Shown here piece after piece: positions 32,778 through 41,339 of a DNA stretch of 64,000 nucleotides. The DNA is taken from NCBI GenBank assembly GCA_031411495.1, contig JANOBD010000187.1:136179-200178 (forward strand). Direction: 5' to 3'. Position numbers and translations under genes: made by a program. Position 1 is the stretch's first letter. Each line of letters begins with the position of its first letter. The notes beneath the pieces are model-generated. The model had not been told where the DNA came from and searched no databases. It saw only the letters and a list, made by a program, of their open reading frames with translations. The stretch is from JANOBD01 sp031411495. GTDB lineage: Bacteria; Planctomycetota; Phycisphaerae; Tepidisphaerales; Tepidisphaeraceae.

Positions 32778-34436
32778 CTATCGGTTGATGATCGTCGGAA
32801 CTGCTTCTCGAATGAACGCTTCGATCCCGCCGCACGCGAGCGCGCCGGGGAAGAGCCGCGGATCGTCGATCGTCTCACAGGCATCGAACTCGAACGCGCC
32901 CAGGCTCACATACGCCGAGTCGAATAACCCCGGGCGGGCGGCGCAGACCGCGCACGCGACAACGGATGAGACGCGATCGGCGTAAAGCTTCAGCGGTGCT
33001 TTGCAGGAGGACCGGATTCCTTCGGCGATCGCGATCACTTCTCGTGCGCGCTCGATCACGACCGGGCGATTGAATACGAAGTCGAACCACGCCGGTTTCT
33101 CTTTGATCAGCGTGATGGGCTCGATCATTCCGAACGAGATCGCGGTTTCGCGGGCGCCCGCGCCGTGTCTTTCACGCATATGGCAGGTGCCGGTGGTTCG
33201 TGTGAGTTCCTTTAGTTCGATCTCGATCGCGTCTGCATCGTCGACGCGGCGCGGCTCGGGAGCCACTTCGCCGACCCAGCTCGCCAGCAGTTCCTTCACC
33301 GACACGCCGGGATGCCACGATTTCCGGATCGACTCGACCGACAGTTCATCGGTCGGCCGGGGATGTTCGGCATCGAACACGCTCAATTCGGGCGGCGGGA
33401 TAGGATCGAACGCGCGCTCGGTCATCGCGTCACCGCTGTTCAAGGCGAACACACGATCCACGAACGCGTAGAAATCGGCGCGGGTGTGCGCGTTGAAATT
33501 GTGAGGCCATGGCAGGACGTTGCCGTTCACGCGATCGACCGCATCATACAGCTGGTAAATGTGTTTGAGTTCAGGAATGCCGCGGCGATCGGCATCGTGG
33601 GTCCAGTCGCCGGTCGCGCCGCTGCAGAAGACATCGCGTGGCGCGAGCGTGGCGCAGAGTTCGACGTTATTGCTTTCGAGACGAAGCAGCGGCGCATTTT
33701 CGCATGGGCAGCCTCCCTGCATGTTCATGCCGATCATGCCGGCGATGAAGAGCGCCCTGGGGCGATCGTCGAGGATGCCGAGCATCAGCGTCTGCGTGCC
33801 GCCGGAAGATGCGCCGCCGACGGCAATGCGCTGCGAATCGACATCCGCAAGGGACGTGACAAAGTCGAGCGCGCGGATGCTGTTGAACGTCTGAAGCCCC
33901 ATGTGGCTCTGCGAACGCAAGATGGCTTCCGCATCGTCGAACCCCTGGGCGTGCGTGAATTGCGTGCTGTCACAGTAGCCGAGCATGTCGTAGTGGAACA
34001 CGACGCACCCCATTCGCGCGAACGTTGCGTTGCAGGCTTGCAGCGGGCTTCGCGCGCAGGACCGAAGCAACTCTGAACCATTCGCGAGCGAGGCGTCGAT
34101 CTTCTCATCGTTTACCCAGATGAACCGACCATCGGGCCAGTGACCGTAAGGGTGCAGGACAACCGGAGAGGCTGCCCCTCGCGGCGTTGCCGGGCGATAG
34201 AGATTTCCCGTGACATACACGCCCGGCATCGAGGCGAAAGAGACCCTTTCGACGCTGTAGCCATCGCGGTCGATTCTGCCGTGAATGCTCGCGACGATTG
34301 GCGCTCGATCCGGCAACGTCGCGAGCCCGAGCGCGATGGCGGTGCGCCGTCGGAGGTGAGCCGCGCGCAGTTCCCACGCGTCGCGCGTCGCGAACGCAGG
34401 ATGGAAATCGTGAGGATGATCCTTGGTGTAACGCAT
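32778..34436 (-). CDS. Acetylxylan-esterase-like alpha/beta hydrolase
   Basis: 552 residues from the ATG at 34436. The alpha/beta hydrolase fold shows the nucleophile elbow 'IAVGGASSGGTQTLMLGI' (the serine of GASSGG) and the oxyanion region 'PVVLHPYGHWPDGRFIWVND'. The acid/base end is less clear, perhaps 'GDWTHDADRRGIPE'. The N-terminal 70 residues are a helical cap. Related proteins are annotated as acetylxylan or cephalosporin-C-type esterases in plant-wall loci, so deacetylation of a plant polysaccharide is likely (inference). No signal peptide is apparent. It is divergent from the GH78 gene, with 155 bases between, and followed by the sialidase-like gene. Confidence 0.72.
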   Translation of the reverse strand: MRYTKDHPHDFHPAFATRDAWELRAAHLRRRTAIALGLATLPDRAPIVASIHGRIDRDGYSVERVSFASMPGVYVTGNLYRPATPRGAASPVVLHPYGHWPDGRFIWVNDEKIDASLANGSELLRSCARSPLQACNATFARMGCVVFHYDMLGYCDSTQFTHAQGFDDAEAILRSQSHMGLQTFNSIRALDFVTSLADVDSQRIAVGGASSGGTQTLMLGILDDRPRALFIAGMIGMNMQGGCPCENAPLLRLESNNVELCATLAPRDVFCSGATGDWTHDADRRGIPELKHIYQLYDAVDRVNGNVLPWPHNFNAHTRADFYAFVDRVFALNSGDAMTERAFDPIPPPELSVFDAEHPRPTDELSVESIRKSWHPGVSVKELLASWVGEVAPEPRRVDDADAIEIELKELTRTTGTCHMRERHGAGARETAISFGMIEPITLIKEKPAWFDFVFNRPVVIERAREVIAIAEGIRSSCKAPLKLYADRVSSVVACAVCAARPGLFDSAYVSLGAFEFDACETIDDPRLFPGALACGGIEAFIREAVPTIINR

Positions 34437-34591
34437 GTTCCGCAGCCCGGATTGTGGCTGCTGGCGGACACCGATGTAAGCGCTCCGGTTCGAAGCCCAC
34501 GATTTCTGCAACGAAAGTCACACATTCTCCCACACGCCTTGACGTGATCGGTGTCGCAACTTCGTATCTTTCCAGACTCGAAAGAACCACC

Positions 34592-37255
34592 ATGCCCAAT
34601 CCGCCGACCCATTTGCGTGCCGAGTATCTGAACAATCCGATCGGCCTGGACGTCGCCTCGCCGCGATTCAGTTGGCGATTGAATGATGATCGTCGCGGCG
34701 TGAAGCAAACGGCGTATCAACTCGTCGTCGCCCGCGCGGGTGCTCCGACGGTGCCGATCTGGGACTCGGCTAAGGTCACAACGAATCAGTCGACTCAGGT
34801 GGGCTATCGTGGCCCCGCGCTCTCCTCGCGCGATCGCCTCGTATGGCGCGTGAAATACTGGGATCAGGACGGCGTCGAATCGCCCTTCTCTACCGATGCG
34901 ACGATCGAAATGGGCTTGCTCACGCGCGACGACTGGAAAGGGACATGGATAGGCAGCAACGACGTCGGCGGGCCGCGCTCGATCCCGCCTTGTCCGCATC
35001 TGCGTAAACCGTTCGAACTGAAAGCCAAGCCGGCCCGCGCGCGGCTCTACATCACCGCGCTGGGCCTGTTCGAAGCGGAACTCAACGGCCAGCCGATCGG
35101 GGAAGACGTCTTCGCGCCCGGTCGAACCGAGTACGCGAAGCGCGTGCCCTACCATGTGTATGATGTGACGAACGATCTCAACGCCGGCGCGAACGTCATC
35201 GGCGTCATCCTCGGCGACGGCTGGTACTCCGGCCATGTCCACTCCGACCCGCGCATGTACTACGGCGACCGGCCGCGCCTGCTCGCCCAACTGGAAGTGA
35301 CCTACGCCGACGGCTCGACACAGACGATCGTCTCCGATCCAAGCTGGAAGGAAACGACGCTCGGTCCGATCCGCTCCAGCGACCTCCTGCAAGGCGAAGA
35401 TTACGACGCGCGGATGGAAATCGACGGATGGAGCGATGCTGGATTTGATGATTCGACTTGGCGCGCGGTGAAAACGTTCGAGTTCCCGAAGATCGCGCTG
35501 GTCGGCCGAAGCATGCCACCGGTGCGGCGGATCCAGGCACTGAAGCCCGCCGTCGCGCCGTGGCCGACGCCCAACAAGCGGCGCTGGACCTTCGACTTCG
35601 GCCAGAACATGGTCGGGCGGGTCCGCATCAAGCTGCGCAAAACCAGGCCGGGACAGATCATTACCATCCGCCACGCCGAGATGCTCGACAAGGCCGGCCG
35701 GCTATACACCGAGGCGCTGCGCAGCGCGCGCTGTACCGACTACTACACCTGCAAAGGCGCTGATGAAGAGATCTACGAGCCGCGCTTCACATTTCACGGC
35801 TTCCGTTACATCGAGGTGAACGGCCTGAAGTTTGGCGTGCCGCCCGATCCGGATGTCGTCACCGGAATCGTCCTGCACTCGGATCTCGAGAACTCCGGCA
35901 GGTTCGAATGCTCGTCGCCGATGATCAATCAGCTCCAGAGCAACATCCTCTGGAGCCAGAAAGGAAACTTCCTCGAGATCCCGACCGACTGCCCGCAGCG
36001 CGATGAGCGCCTCGGCTGGACCGGCGACGCACAGGTCTTCATCCGAACGGCCGCGTGGAATATGGATGTCAGCGGCTTCTTCACCAAGTGGCTGCAGGAC
36101 ATGGCCGATGCACAGTTCGAGACCGGCGGCATCCCGTCGACGGTGCCCTACTGCGTCAGCATCTCCAACGAAGGCGGCCCCGCGTGGAGCGATGCGGCCG
36201 TCATCTGCCCGTGGACGATCTACCAGTGCTATGGAGACACGCGCATCCTCGAAGGCGCGTATCCGATGATGCAGCGGTTCATCGACTTTCTGAAGAACAC
36301 CTCCAACCAATTGATCCGCGCTGATGAAACTCAGAAATGGCGCGGCTATGGAGACTGGCTGAGCCAGAACGCCGAGACGCCGAAGGACCTGATCGGGACG
36401 GCTTACTTCGCGCATGTGTGCGACCTGATGTCGAAGATCGCCGACGTGCTCAAGCGAAACGATGACCGCGACCGGTACGAATCGCTGCGCGACGATGTGC
36501 GTGATGCGTGGCGAAACAAATACGTCACCCCCGCCGGCGAGATCGTCGGGCAGACGCAGACCGCGTATCTCCTGGCGCTCTCGTTCAAACTCATCCCCGA
36601 TGCGTTGCGCCCGAAGGTTTTTGATGCGCTCGTCCGTGACATCCAGGCGCGCGGAACGCACCTCTCCACCGGCTTCGTCGGCACGCCACTCATTACCAAG
36701 GTGCTCACCGAAGAAGGCCGGCTCGATCTCGCCTATGCACTTCTGAATCAGACGACATTCCCGGGCTGGCTCTTCCCCATCACCCACGGGGCGACCACGA
36801 TGTGGGAGCGCTGGGACGGCTGGACGCCGGACAAAGGCTTCAACGACTCCGGCATGAACAGCTACAACCACTACGCGTACGGCGCGGTCGGCGAGTGGAT
36901 GTACGCGACGATAGCCGGCATCGATCTGGACGAATCCGAGCCGGGCTACGCGAAGATCAAGATCGCCCCGCGGCCCGGCGGCGGGCTGACGTTTGCGCGC
37001 GGCTCGCTCCTCACGCCGCACGGGATGGTCGAGACGAGTTGGACGCTGGATGGCGCGAAGTTCAAGCTGAGCGTGACGATCCCGCCGAACACGACGGCGT
37101 TCATCCGAGTGCCTGGTACCGCCATCAAGCAGCGCGCTATTGATCCGGATGTGAAGAGCAGCGATCGGCCGGCCAGCGACTTGCACGCCGCGCCGTTCGA
37201 AGTGGCCGCAGGTCGGTACGTCTTCGAATCAGAACTTTCATTCGCCACCAGTTAG
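34592..37255 (+). CDS. GH78 alpha-L-rhamnosidase
   Basis: 887 residues with no signal peptide, suggesting cytoplasmic action on imported oligosaccharides. N-terminal beta domains ('PTHLRAEYLNNPIGLDVASP') precede the (alpha/alpha)6 barrel with the defining 'IPTDCPQRDERLGWTGDAQV' block, in which the acid catalyst lies, and the second conserved stretch 'ATTMWERWDGWTPDKGFNDS' followed by 'GMNSYNHYAYGAVGEWMY'. These features are diagnostic for GH78, which hydrolyses terminal alpha-L-rhamnose. The start at 34592 lies 155 bases from the divergent esterase. A second, more distant GH78 is encoded at 57474-59705. The gene's last 119 bases overlap the PEP-CTERM gene on the opposite strand. Confidence 0.94.
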   Translation: MPNPPTHLRAEYLNNPIGLDVASPRFSWRLNDDRRGVKQTAYQLVVARAGAPTVPIWDSAKVTTNQSTQVGYRGPALSSRDRLVWRVKYWDQDGVESPFSTDATIEMGLLTRDDWKGTWIGSNDVGGPRSIPPCPHLRKPFELKAKPARARLYITALGLFEAELNGQPIGEDVFAPGRTEYAKRVPYHVYDVTNDLNAGANVIGVILGDGWYSGHVHSDPRMYYGDRPRLLAQLEVTYADGSTQTIVSDPSWKETTLGPIRSSDLLQGEDYDARMEIDGWSDAGFDDSTWRAVKTFEFPKIALVGRSMPPVRRIQALKPAVAPWPTPNKRRWTFDFGQNMVGRVRIKLRKTRPGQIITIRHAEMLDKAGRLYTEALRSARCTDYYTCKGADEEIYEPRFTFHGFRYIEVNGLKFGVPPDPDVVTGIVLHSDLENSGRFECSSPMINQLQSNILWSQKGNFLEIPTDCPQRDERLGWTGDAQVFIRTAAWNMDVSGFFTKWLQDMADAQFETGGIPSTVPYCVSISNEGGPAWSDAAVICPWTIYQCYGDTRILEGAYPMMQRFIDFLKNTSNQLIRADETQKWRGYGDWLSQNAETPKDLIGTAYFAHVCDLMSKIADVLKRNDDRDRYESLRDDVRDAWRNKYVTPAGEIVGQTQTAYLLALSFKLIPDALRPKVFDALVRDIQARGTHLSTGFVGTPLITKVLTEEGRLDLAYALLNQTTFPGWLFPITHGATTMWERWDGWTPDKGFNDSGMNSYNHYAYGAVGEWMYATIAGIDLDESEPGYAKIKIAPRPGGGLTFARGSLLTPHGMVETSWTLDGAKFKLSVTIPPNTTAFIRVPGTAIKQRAIDPDVKSSDRPASDLHAAPFEVAAGRYVFESELSFATS

Positions 37256-37901
37256 TATCGCGAGATCGTTGCCGATTGAAGATGAGCAGCGGGATCAGGA
37301 GCGCCGCGGCCGGCTCGGGTGCGAGTATTCCCGCCGGCGCAAGGGCGTTCACCGGAGAAACCGCCCCAGTGGACAGGTTGGCAATCTGATAAATGTAACC
37401 GACGGCGTTCGTCCGAACGATCAGCAGAGTGCTCGAAGCGCCATCCATCAGACCCGGTTCCACTTCAGGCCCAGACCGAAAGTTTTCGCGGATCACGCCG
37501 CCGGGCAGGTCGCGCGCGAAAGTGCGCGGCGCGATGTCTCCAGAACCGATCGCGTAAGTCATGTCGACGCGATAGCTGTTGAACCCGCTGATACTCAAAT
37601 ACCACATCCCGCTCGGATTCACCTCGTACGTCAGCGGATTGCTAAACAGTTGATAGGTAAAGGTGAGGCTGCCTTGCGTGTTGGTCGGATCGCCCTGGTA
37701 GACGCGCGACACGAGTGTGCCGGAGTAAGTTGCCGTCGCATAGGGAGAGACGAGCGAGGCGATTTGCGTTCCGCCGAATGGCTGCGACTGCGGCTCGGCG
37801 GCGGTCAGGTCTCCGCGTTCCATTTTCGCGCCGTGCGTTGTCGTGACCGCGACGATGCCGAACGCCGTGAGCCAACCCAATCGAAATAGACTCAAACCCA
37901 T
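37137..37901 (-). CDS. PEP-CTERM-like secreted protein
   Basis: 254 residues, start at 37901 with GAGGGG about 6 bases upstream. The N-terminus 'LFRLGWLTAFGIVAVTTTHG' is a signal peptide. The middle (about 30-190) is a beta-rich domain of no known family that includes 'LTYEVNPSGMWYLSISGFNS'. Near the end is 'LAPEPAAALLIPLLIFNRQR', a PEP-CTERM-like sorting signal (PEP, hydrophobic, basic). After it about 40 residues continue antisense to the GH78 gene ('MKVLIRRRTDLRPLRT'), which is abnormal because such signals usually end within a few residues of the arginines. A lost stop or small frameshift near 37250 is likely. Confidence 0.6.
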   Translation of the reverse strand: MGLSLFRLGWLTAFGIVAVTTTHGAKMERGDLTAAEPQSQPFGGTQIASLVSPYATATYSGTLVSRVYQGDPTNTQGSLTFTYQLFSNPLTYEVNPSGMWYLSISGFNSYRVDMTYAIGSGDIAPRTFARDLPGGVIRENFRSGPEVEPGLMDGASSTLLIVRTNAVGYIYQIANLSTGAVSPVNALAPAGILAPEPAAALLIPLLIFNRQRSRDTNWWRMKVLIRRRTDLRPLRTARRASRWPADRCSSHPDQ

Positions 37902-38025
37902 CTGCCGCCCCTCTCGTGAAATGATTCCGCGCGACCGCGCCGTCTCTGCACTATGCCGGTGAATGAGCCGACGTAAAGAACAATCCGCTTTCCGTTGACG
38001 TCGTCCGCCGTATAGGTTTCGCGAT

Positions 38026-38433
38026 ATGAACCTCCGACGTCTCTTGCCAGTATGTGTGTTGTTGTTGGGAACGGGGTGCGTCAACCCGATCGGCAATCCG
38101 CACGCGCGCGTGAATGACATGCAGCGCACCGAACTGTACTTCGGGCGCAGTACCAACGTCGGCGGGCACGTGACGGACGAGCAATGGTCCGCATTTGTCG
38201 ATCGCGAAATCACGGCGCGTTTCCCTGCCGGCATCACGATCCTAAATGCCGACGGCCAATGGACCGATCCCAAAGGCGCGCTGGTTCATGAGGACAGCCG
38301 CGTGATTATCCTGCTGCACGGCCCCGAGCGCGACGCAGAACACAAAATCGAAGCGATCCGCGACGCCTACGTGAAGCAGTTCAGCCAGGACGCGGTGATG
38401 CGCGTCGACTCGCCGGCGAAGGTGAGATTTTGA
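38026..38433 (+). CDS. DUF3574-like lipoprotein
   Basis: 135 residues. The N-terminus 'MNLRRLLPVCVLLLGTGC' ends in a lipobox (LGTGC), so the protein is a predicted lipoprotein. The body contains 'MQRTELYFGRSTNVGGHVTD' and 'QWSAFVDREITARFPAGITI', then 'DSRVIILLHGP', the core I associate with DUF3574, a family of small exported proteins of unknown function. It is divergent from the PEP-CTERM gene upstream and convergent with the one downstream, with a hairpin between. The RRLL near the N-terminus is part of the signal peptide rather than the LxxRRLL surface motif. No enzymatic role can be inferred. Confidence 0.8.
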   Translation: MNLRRLLPVCVLLLGTGCVNPIGNPHARVNDMQRTELYFGRSTNVGGHVTDEQWSAFVDREITARFPAGITILNADGQWTDPKGALVHEDSRVIILLHGPERDAEHKIEAIRDAYVKQFSQDAVMRVDSPAKVRF

Positions 38434-38508
38434 ATCGACTTCAATTTGCCGCGATGGAACGTGTCGCGGTCGGCGAGTTCCGTCATCAACCGGCGTTGCC
38501 GGGAATGG

Positions 38509-38537
38509 AACAACCGCGGCCGAGGGCCGCGGTTGTT
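38509..38537. terminator. Bidirectional hairpin between convergent genes
   Basis: A perfect 13-base stem (38509-38521 with 38525-38537) with a three-base loop sits between the DUF3574 gene and the opposing PEP-CTERM gene. Only short T runs follow, so it may terminate weakly in both directions or simply stabilise the 3' ends. Confidence 0.6.
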
Positions 38538-38567
38538 CGGATTCTCAAATCATCGATCAGGCGATGA

Positions 38568-39827
38568 TCATGCCTTGCGACGACGGCTCACGAGCAGGCT
38601 GCCGAGTGCGAAAGCGCTCAGCGAGGTCGGCTCGGGGGCCAGGACCAGTTTCGGCGCCCACGCGCCGACGACTCCGGCGTCGGCGCCGAGTTTGGGCGCG
38701 AACTCTTTCGACGCGAAGATCAGGTTGTCGGAGCGAACGGGATTCGGATCGTTGTCGCCGGTCACCGCAAGCTGGTTCTTCTGGAAGACGACGAAAGTCG
38801 CGGAGGTCTCACCCGCTGTAAGCATCGCCGTCAGGTAGGCGACGAGGGCGGCGCGATTCGCCTGCGTGTCGGCGAAGCCGTGACTCAGCGGCGAGTTGTC
38901 GTCCTCGGTCGAGAAGGACAGTTCGCTGCCCGGAGCACGCGGCGTGGTCCGGCCGTCCATGTCGAGATAGCCCAGGAACGTCGTCAGCGTCGGGTCGAGG
39001 TCGGCGTTGTACGTCGTCAGCGGCTTGCCGGTCGTGTCGGTGTAGTTGCCCGTGAACGTCGTCGCGGTGTAGCCCTGTTGGTTCACGTAAGCCTGATACG
39101 CGGCCGTGCTGTTGGAACTGTTGGCCAGGCCGTCGTCGGCGAGGTCGGCGTTGTAGAGGGCGAGGTTGGCGGTGTAGCGCGATTGGTTGAGCGATTCGAC
39201 GTTGGCGCTGTAGGGCGCATTTTCATGGACGATGCCGGGCGCGCGGTTCGCATCGGCGGCGTTCGAACCCCATGTGGCATCGGTTTGGCTGAGCGGGCTG
39301 GCGGGCGCGGCGGTGCGCGCTCCGGCGGCGGGTTGAGCGAAGACGCTGGGCGCGGCGGGCGTCGGGTAGGCCGAGCCGGCATCTCGATACTTCACGAGGG
39401 TTTCATTCCACGTGTTGGCGAGCGGCGCGCCGGAGTTGACGCCGTAAATGCGGAGCCCGGTGCCGTTGGCGGCGGGCTGGGCCGAGCCGCTGTTGGCGGT
39501 GCCGCCGGTGTTGTTCCCGCGGAACGAGAAGCGCAGGTCGGCGAAGCCGCCGATGCTCGCCGGGGTGAGGCCGGTCAGGTCGAAGCGGACTAGGAAGCCG
39601 GTGTGCTGGCCTCCAGTCGATCGGGTGGCGAGTTCGGTCTGCGGTCCGTCGACGGTGGTGAAGCCGCCGCGGGCGTCTTCAGGGTTCTGCTCACGGATCT
39701 CGGCGTCCGCCCCATTGCCGACAGAACTCTTGATGATGATCGGAGCGCCGACTGCGGCGACGCTGTACAACGACCCGCACGCCGTGGCGGCCGCCATCGC
39801 GAACACGTGAAACGATTTGACCTGCAT
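38568..39827 (-). CDS. PEP-CTERM-like secreted protein
   Basis: 419 residues, start at 39827 with GGAGGG 8 bases upstream. The signal peptide is 'SFHVFAMAAATACGSLYSVA'. The protein is a low-complexity beta-rich domain; around residues 65-125 'TGFLVRFDLTGLTPASIGGF' and 'DLRFSFRGNN' resemble DNRLRE-type beta-sandwich modules often seen in surface proteins. The C-terminus 'LAPEPTSLSAFALGSLLVSR' followed by RRKA is a clear PEP-CTERM-type signal (PEP, hydrophobic helix, arginines). Such proteins are thought to be sorted by an exosortase; none is encoded in this window. The next gene lies on the other side of a 206-base spacer. Function unknown. Confidence 0.82.
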   Translation of the reverse strand: MQVKSFHVFAMAAATACGSLYSVAAVGAPIIIKSSVGNGADAEIREQNPEDARGGFTTVDGPQTELATRSTGGQHTGFLVRFDLTGLTPASIGGFADLRFSFRGNNTGGTANSGSAQPAANGTGLRIYGVNSGAPLANTWNETLVKYRDAGSAYPTPAAPSVFAQPAAGARTAAPASPLSQTDATWGSNAADANRAPGIVHENAPYSANVESLNQSRYTANLALYNADLADDGLANSSNSTAAYQAYVNQQGYTATTFTGNYTDTTGKPLTTYNADLDPTLTTFLGYLDMDGRTTPRAPGSELSFSTEDDNSPLSHGFADTQANRAALVAYLTAMLTAGETSATFVVFQKNQLAVTGDNDPNPVRSDNLIFASKEFAPKLGADAGVVGAWAPKLVLAPEPTSLSAFALGSLLVSRRRKA

Positions 39828-40033
39828 AAGAGACCCTCCGCGCCCAAGCGCTAATAGTTTTCGATTCTCCAGCCGCCTCCTCCGGCGACCTCTATACCGC
39901 CGTAATAATGACACGATTTGTTGGAATGGCACTACCATTATTGCGAAAAGAGATTGCAACTTTGCGCAGCAAGCCGACCGGCTTTTCGGCCTTTTCGCCG
40001 ATGAACCGGCATTTTTTAGATCGGGCAAGGGAA

Positions 40034-41239
40034 TCACCGCTCGAGGTGACGCGCGAGAAACCCGTAGATCGATTGGAGGCGGGCGGCGTCAGTACTCACC
40101 GCATGGCCGCGCCCGTCCGTGTCGACGGCGAACTCATGATCGAGCCCCAGCGTAAGCAGCTTCTCATGCAAAGCGCGCAGACCCTCGCGGTATTCGGCAC
40201 TTTCCGTGTCGCTCGTGTTCAGGTACATCGGCGCGGCCCGCTCTACCAGGTAGTGCGCTGCGCCGTGCGCGAGCCACCGCTCGCGGTTCGTCTCACGCCC
40301 GCCCCACGCCTTGGCAAACCGCTCGAGCATCGGATCGGCGTCGCTGAGCTTCGAATAGTCATACCGGTTGCCGTGAACCAGTGCGGCCTGCACATCGCTC
40401 GAGACGCCGGCATGTTCGCCGCCGACGTCGAACTCCGCCCGGCCATTGGTGACCGCGAGGAAGGCCGCCATCGGCCCGCCGCGAGAGAAGCCGACCGCGC
40501 CGATCTTTCCGTTGAGCCCGAGATCATTCGCCTGCGCGCGGAGGGTCCGTACGGCGCTCTTGAGTCGATAGATCAGTTCCGGCATCGGATCATCCAGGCC
40601 CTTGTACGGCGCCGGCACCGGGTGATCGATCATCGCCGCGGCGAATCCGCGCAGCAGTGCGCCTTCGACCAACGTGTCATGACAGAACACGAGCGAGAAG
40701 TTCCCCATCCGCGCAGCGTTGTCACAGGTGATTTCCATCAGCGTCGGCGCAGGCGCCTTTGCATCCATCGGATACGCGATGTCGAGCTGCCAGGTTTTTT
40801 GATCGTTCGCGTAGAACGTCACATCGCGCTTGAGCGCGAATCCTTCGGGCAATATCCACAGCCGGTTGATGTCGATCGACGGATCGAGCAGAAGTTTCTT
40901 CTCCTTGATGTCCGAGCGGATCTTGAGCAGATCCTTGAGCAGTGCGTCGACCGTTGCCGCCGGGTCGTTCGCGTAATCGATCTCCACAATCGCGTTTCCA
41001 TCGTCCGTGAGCGTTTTCGCGGCTCGCCGCCGCGCGTCCTGCGTGGCGGTGCTCGCGACGACATTCTTCAGAATGAACACGCCCGGAACCGAAGCGGGAC
41101 GCGTCGTCGCAGCCTGAGCCGATGTCGTACGCAGTTCCACGTCGCGACCCACCGCTTCGCTGTGCCAGGTGGAGGGCGTTTGCGCCGAGACGCAGCCGAC
41201 GAGAAACACGAACGAAAGGGTGATCACGCGGAAGACCAT
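40034..41239 (-). CDS. Alpha/beta hydrolase lipoprotein
   Basis: 401 residues. The N-terminus 'VITLSFVFLVGCVSAQ' is a lipoprotein signal (VGC). The hydrolase domain has the nucleophile elbow 'IGAVGFSRGGPMAAFLAVTN' (the serine of GFSRGG) and a likely acid/base pair in 'VHGNRYDYSKLSDADP' and 'DTDGRGHAVS'. The region 'ALKRDVTFYANDQKTWQLDI' precedes it and resembles the start of bacterial carboxylesterase or BD-FAE-type feruloyl esterases. It may de-esterify plant-wall polymers at the cell surface (inference). The start at 41239 has no strong ribosome site. It is divergent from the GH106-like gene about 100 bases away, so both may be controlled together. Confidence 0.75.
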   Translation of the reverse strand: MVFRVITLSFVFLVGCVSAQTPSTWHSEAVGRDVELRTTSAQAATTRPASVPGVFILKNVVASTATQDARRRAAKTLTDDGNAIVEIDYANDPAATVDALLKDLLKIRSDIKEKKLLLDPSIDINRLWILPEGFALKRDVTFYANDQKTWQLDIAYPMDAKAPAPTLMEITCDNAARMGNFSLVFCHDTLVEGALLRGFAAAMIDHPVPAPYKGLDDPMPELIYRLKSAVRTLRAQANDLGLNGKIGAVGFSRGGPMAAFLAVTNGRAEFDVGGEHAGVSSDVQAALVHGNRYDYSKLSDADPMLERFAKAWGGRETNRERWLAHGAAHYLVERAAPMYLNTSDTESAEYREGLRALHEKLLTLGLDHEFAVDTDGRGHAVSTDAARLQSIYGFLARHLER

Positions 41240-41339
41240 TCCTCAAACGTATCACAAGCGGGATTACATTCGCGGGCGAATCGGTTAGACAGAACGTTGC
41301 GTTCGCGATTCGGGCGCGACGGTGAGTAAACTCCGAAAC

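Noticed and set aside
34112..35674. 520-codon minus-strand frame spanning GH78 and esterase starts
   Set aside because: Crosses two well-supported genes, and its composition is Arg/Ala-biased.
35702..37186. 494-codon minus-strand frame opposite the GH78 gene
   Set aside because: No family features and opposed to a full GH78 enzyme.
39955..40010. Terminator near GCCGACCGGCTTTTCGGCC
   Set aside because: The stem is short, the orientation does not follow a gene end on that strand, and the gene on the other strand ends later.
39908..41329. 473-codon plus-strand frame opposite the lipoprotein hydrolase
   Set aside because: Antisense shadow without motifs.
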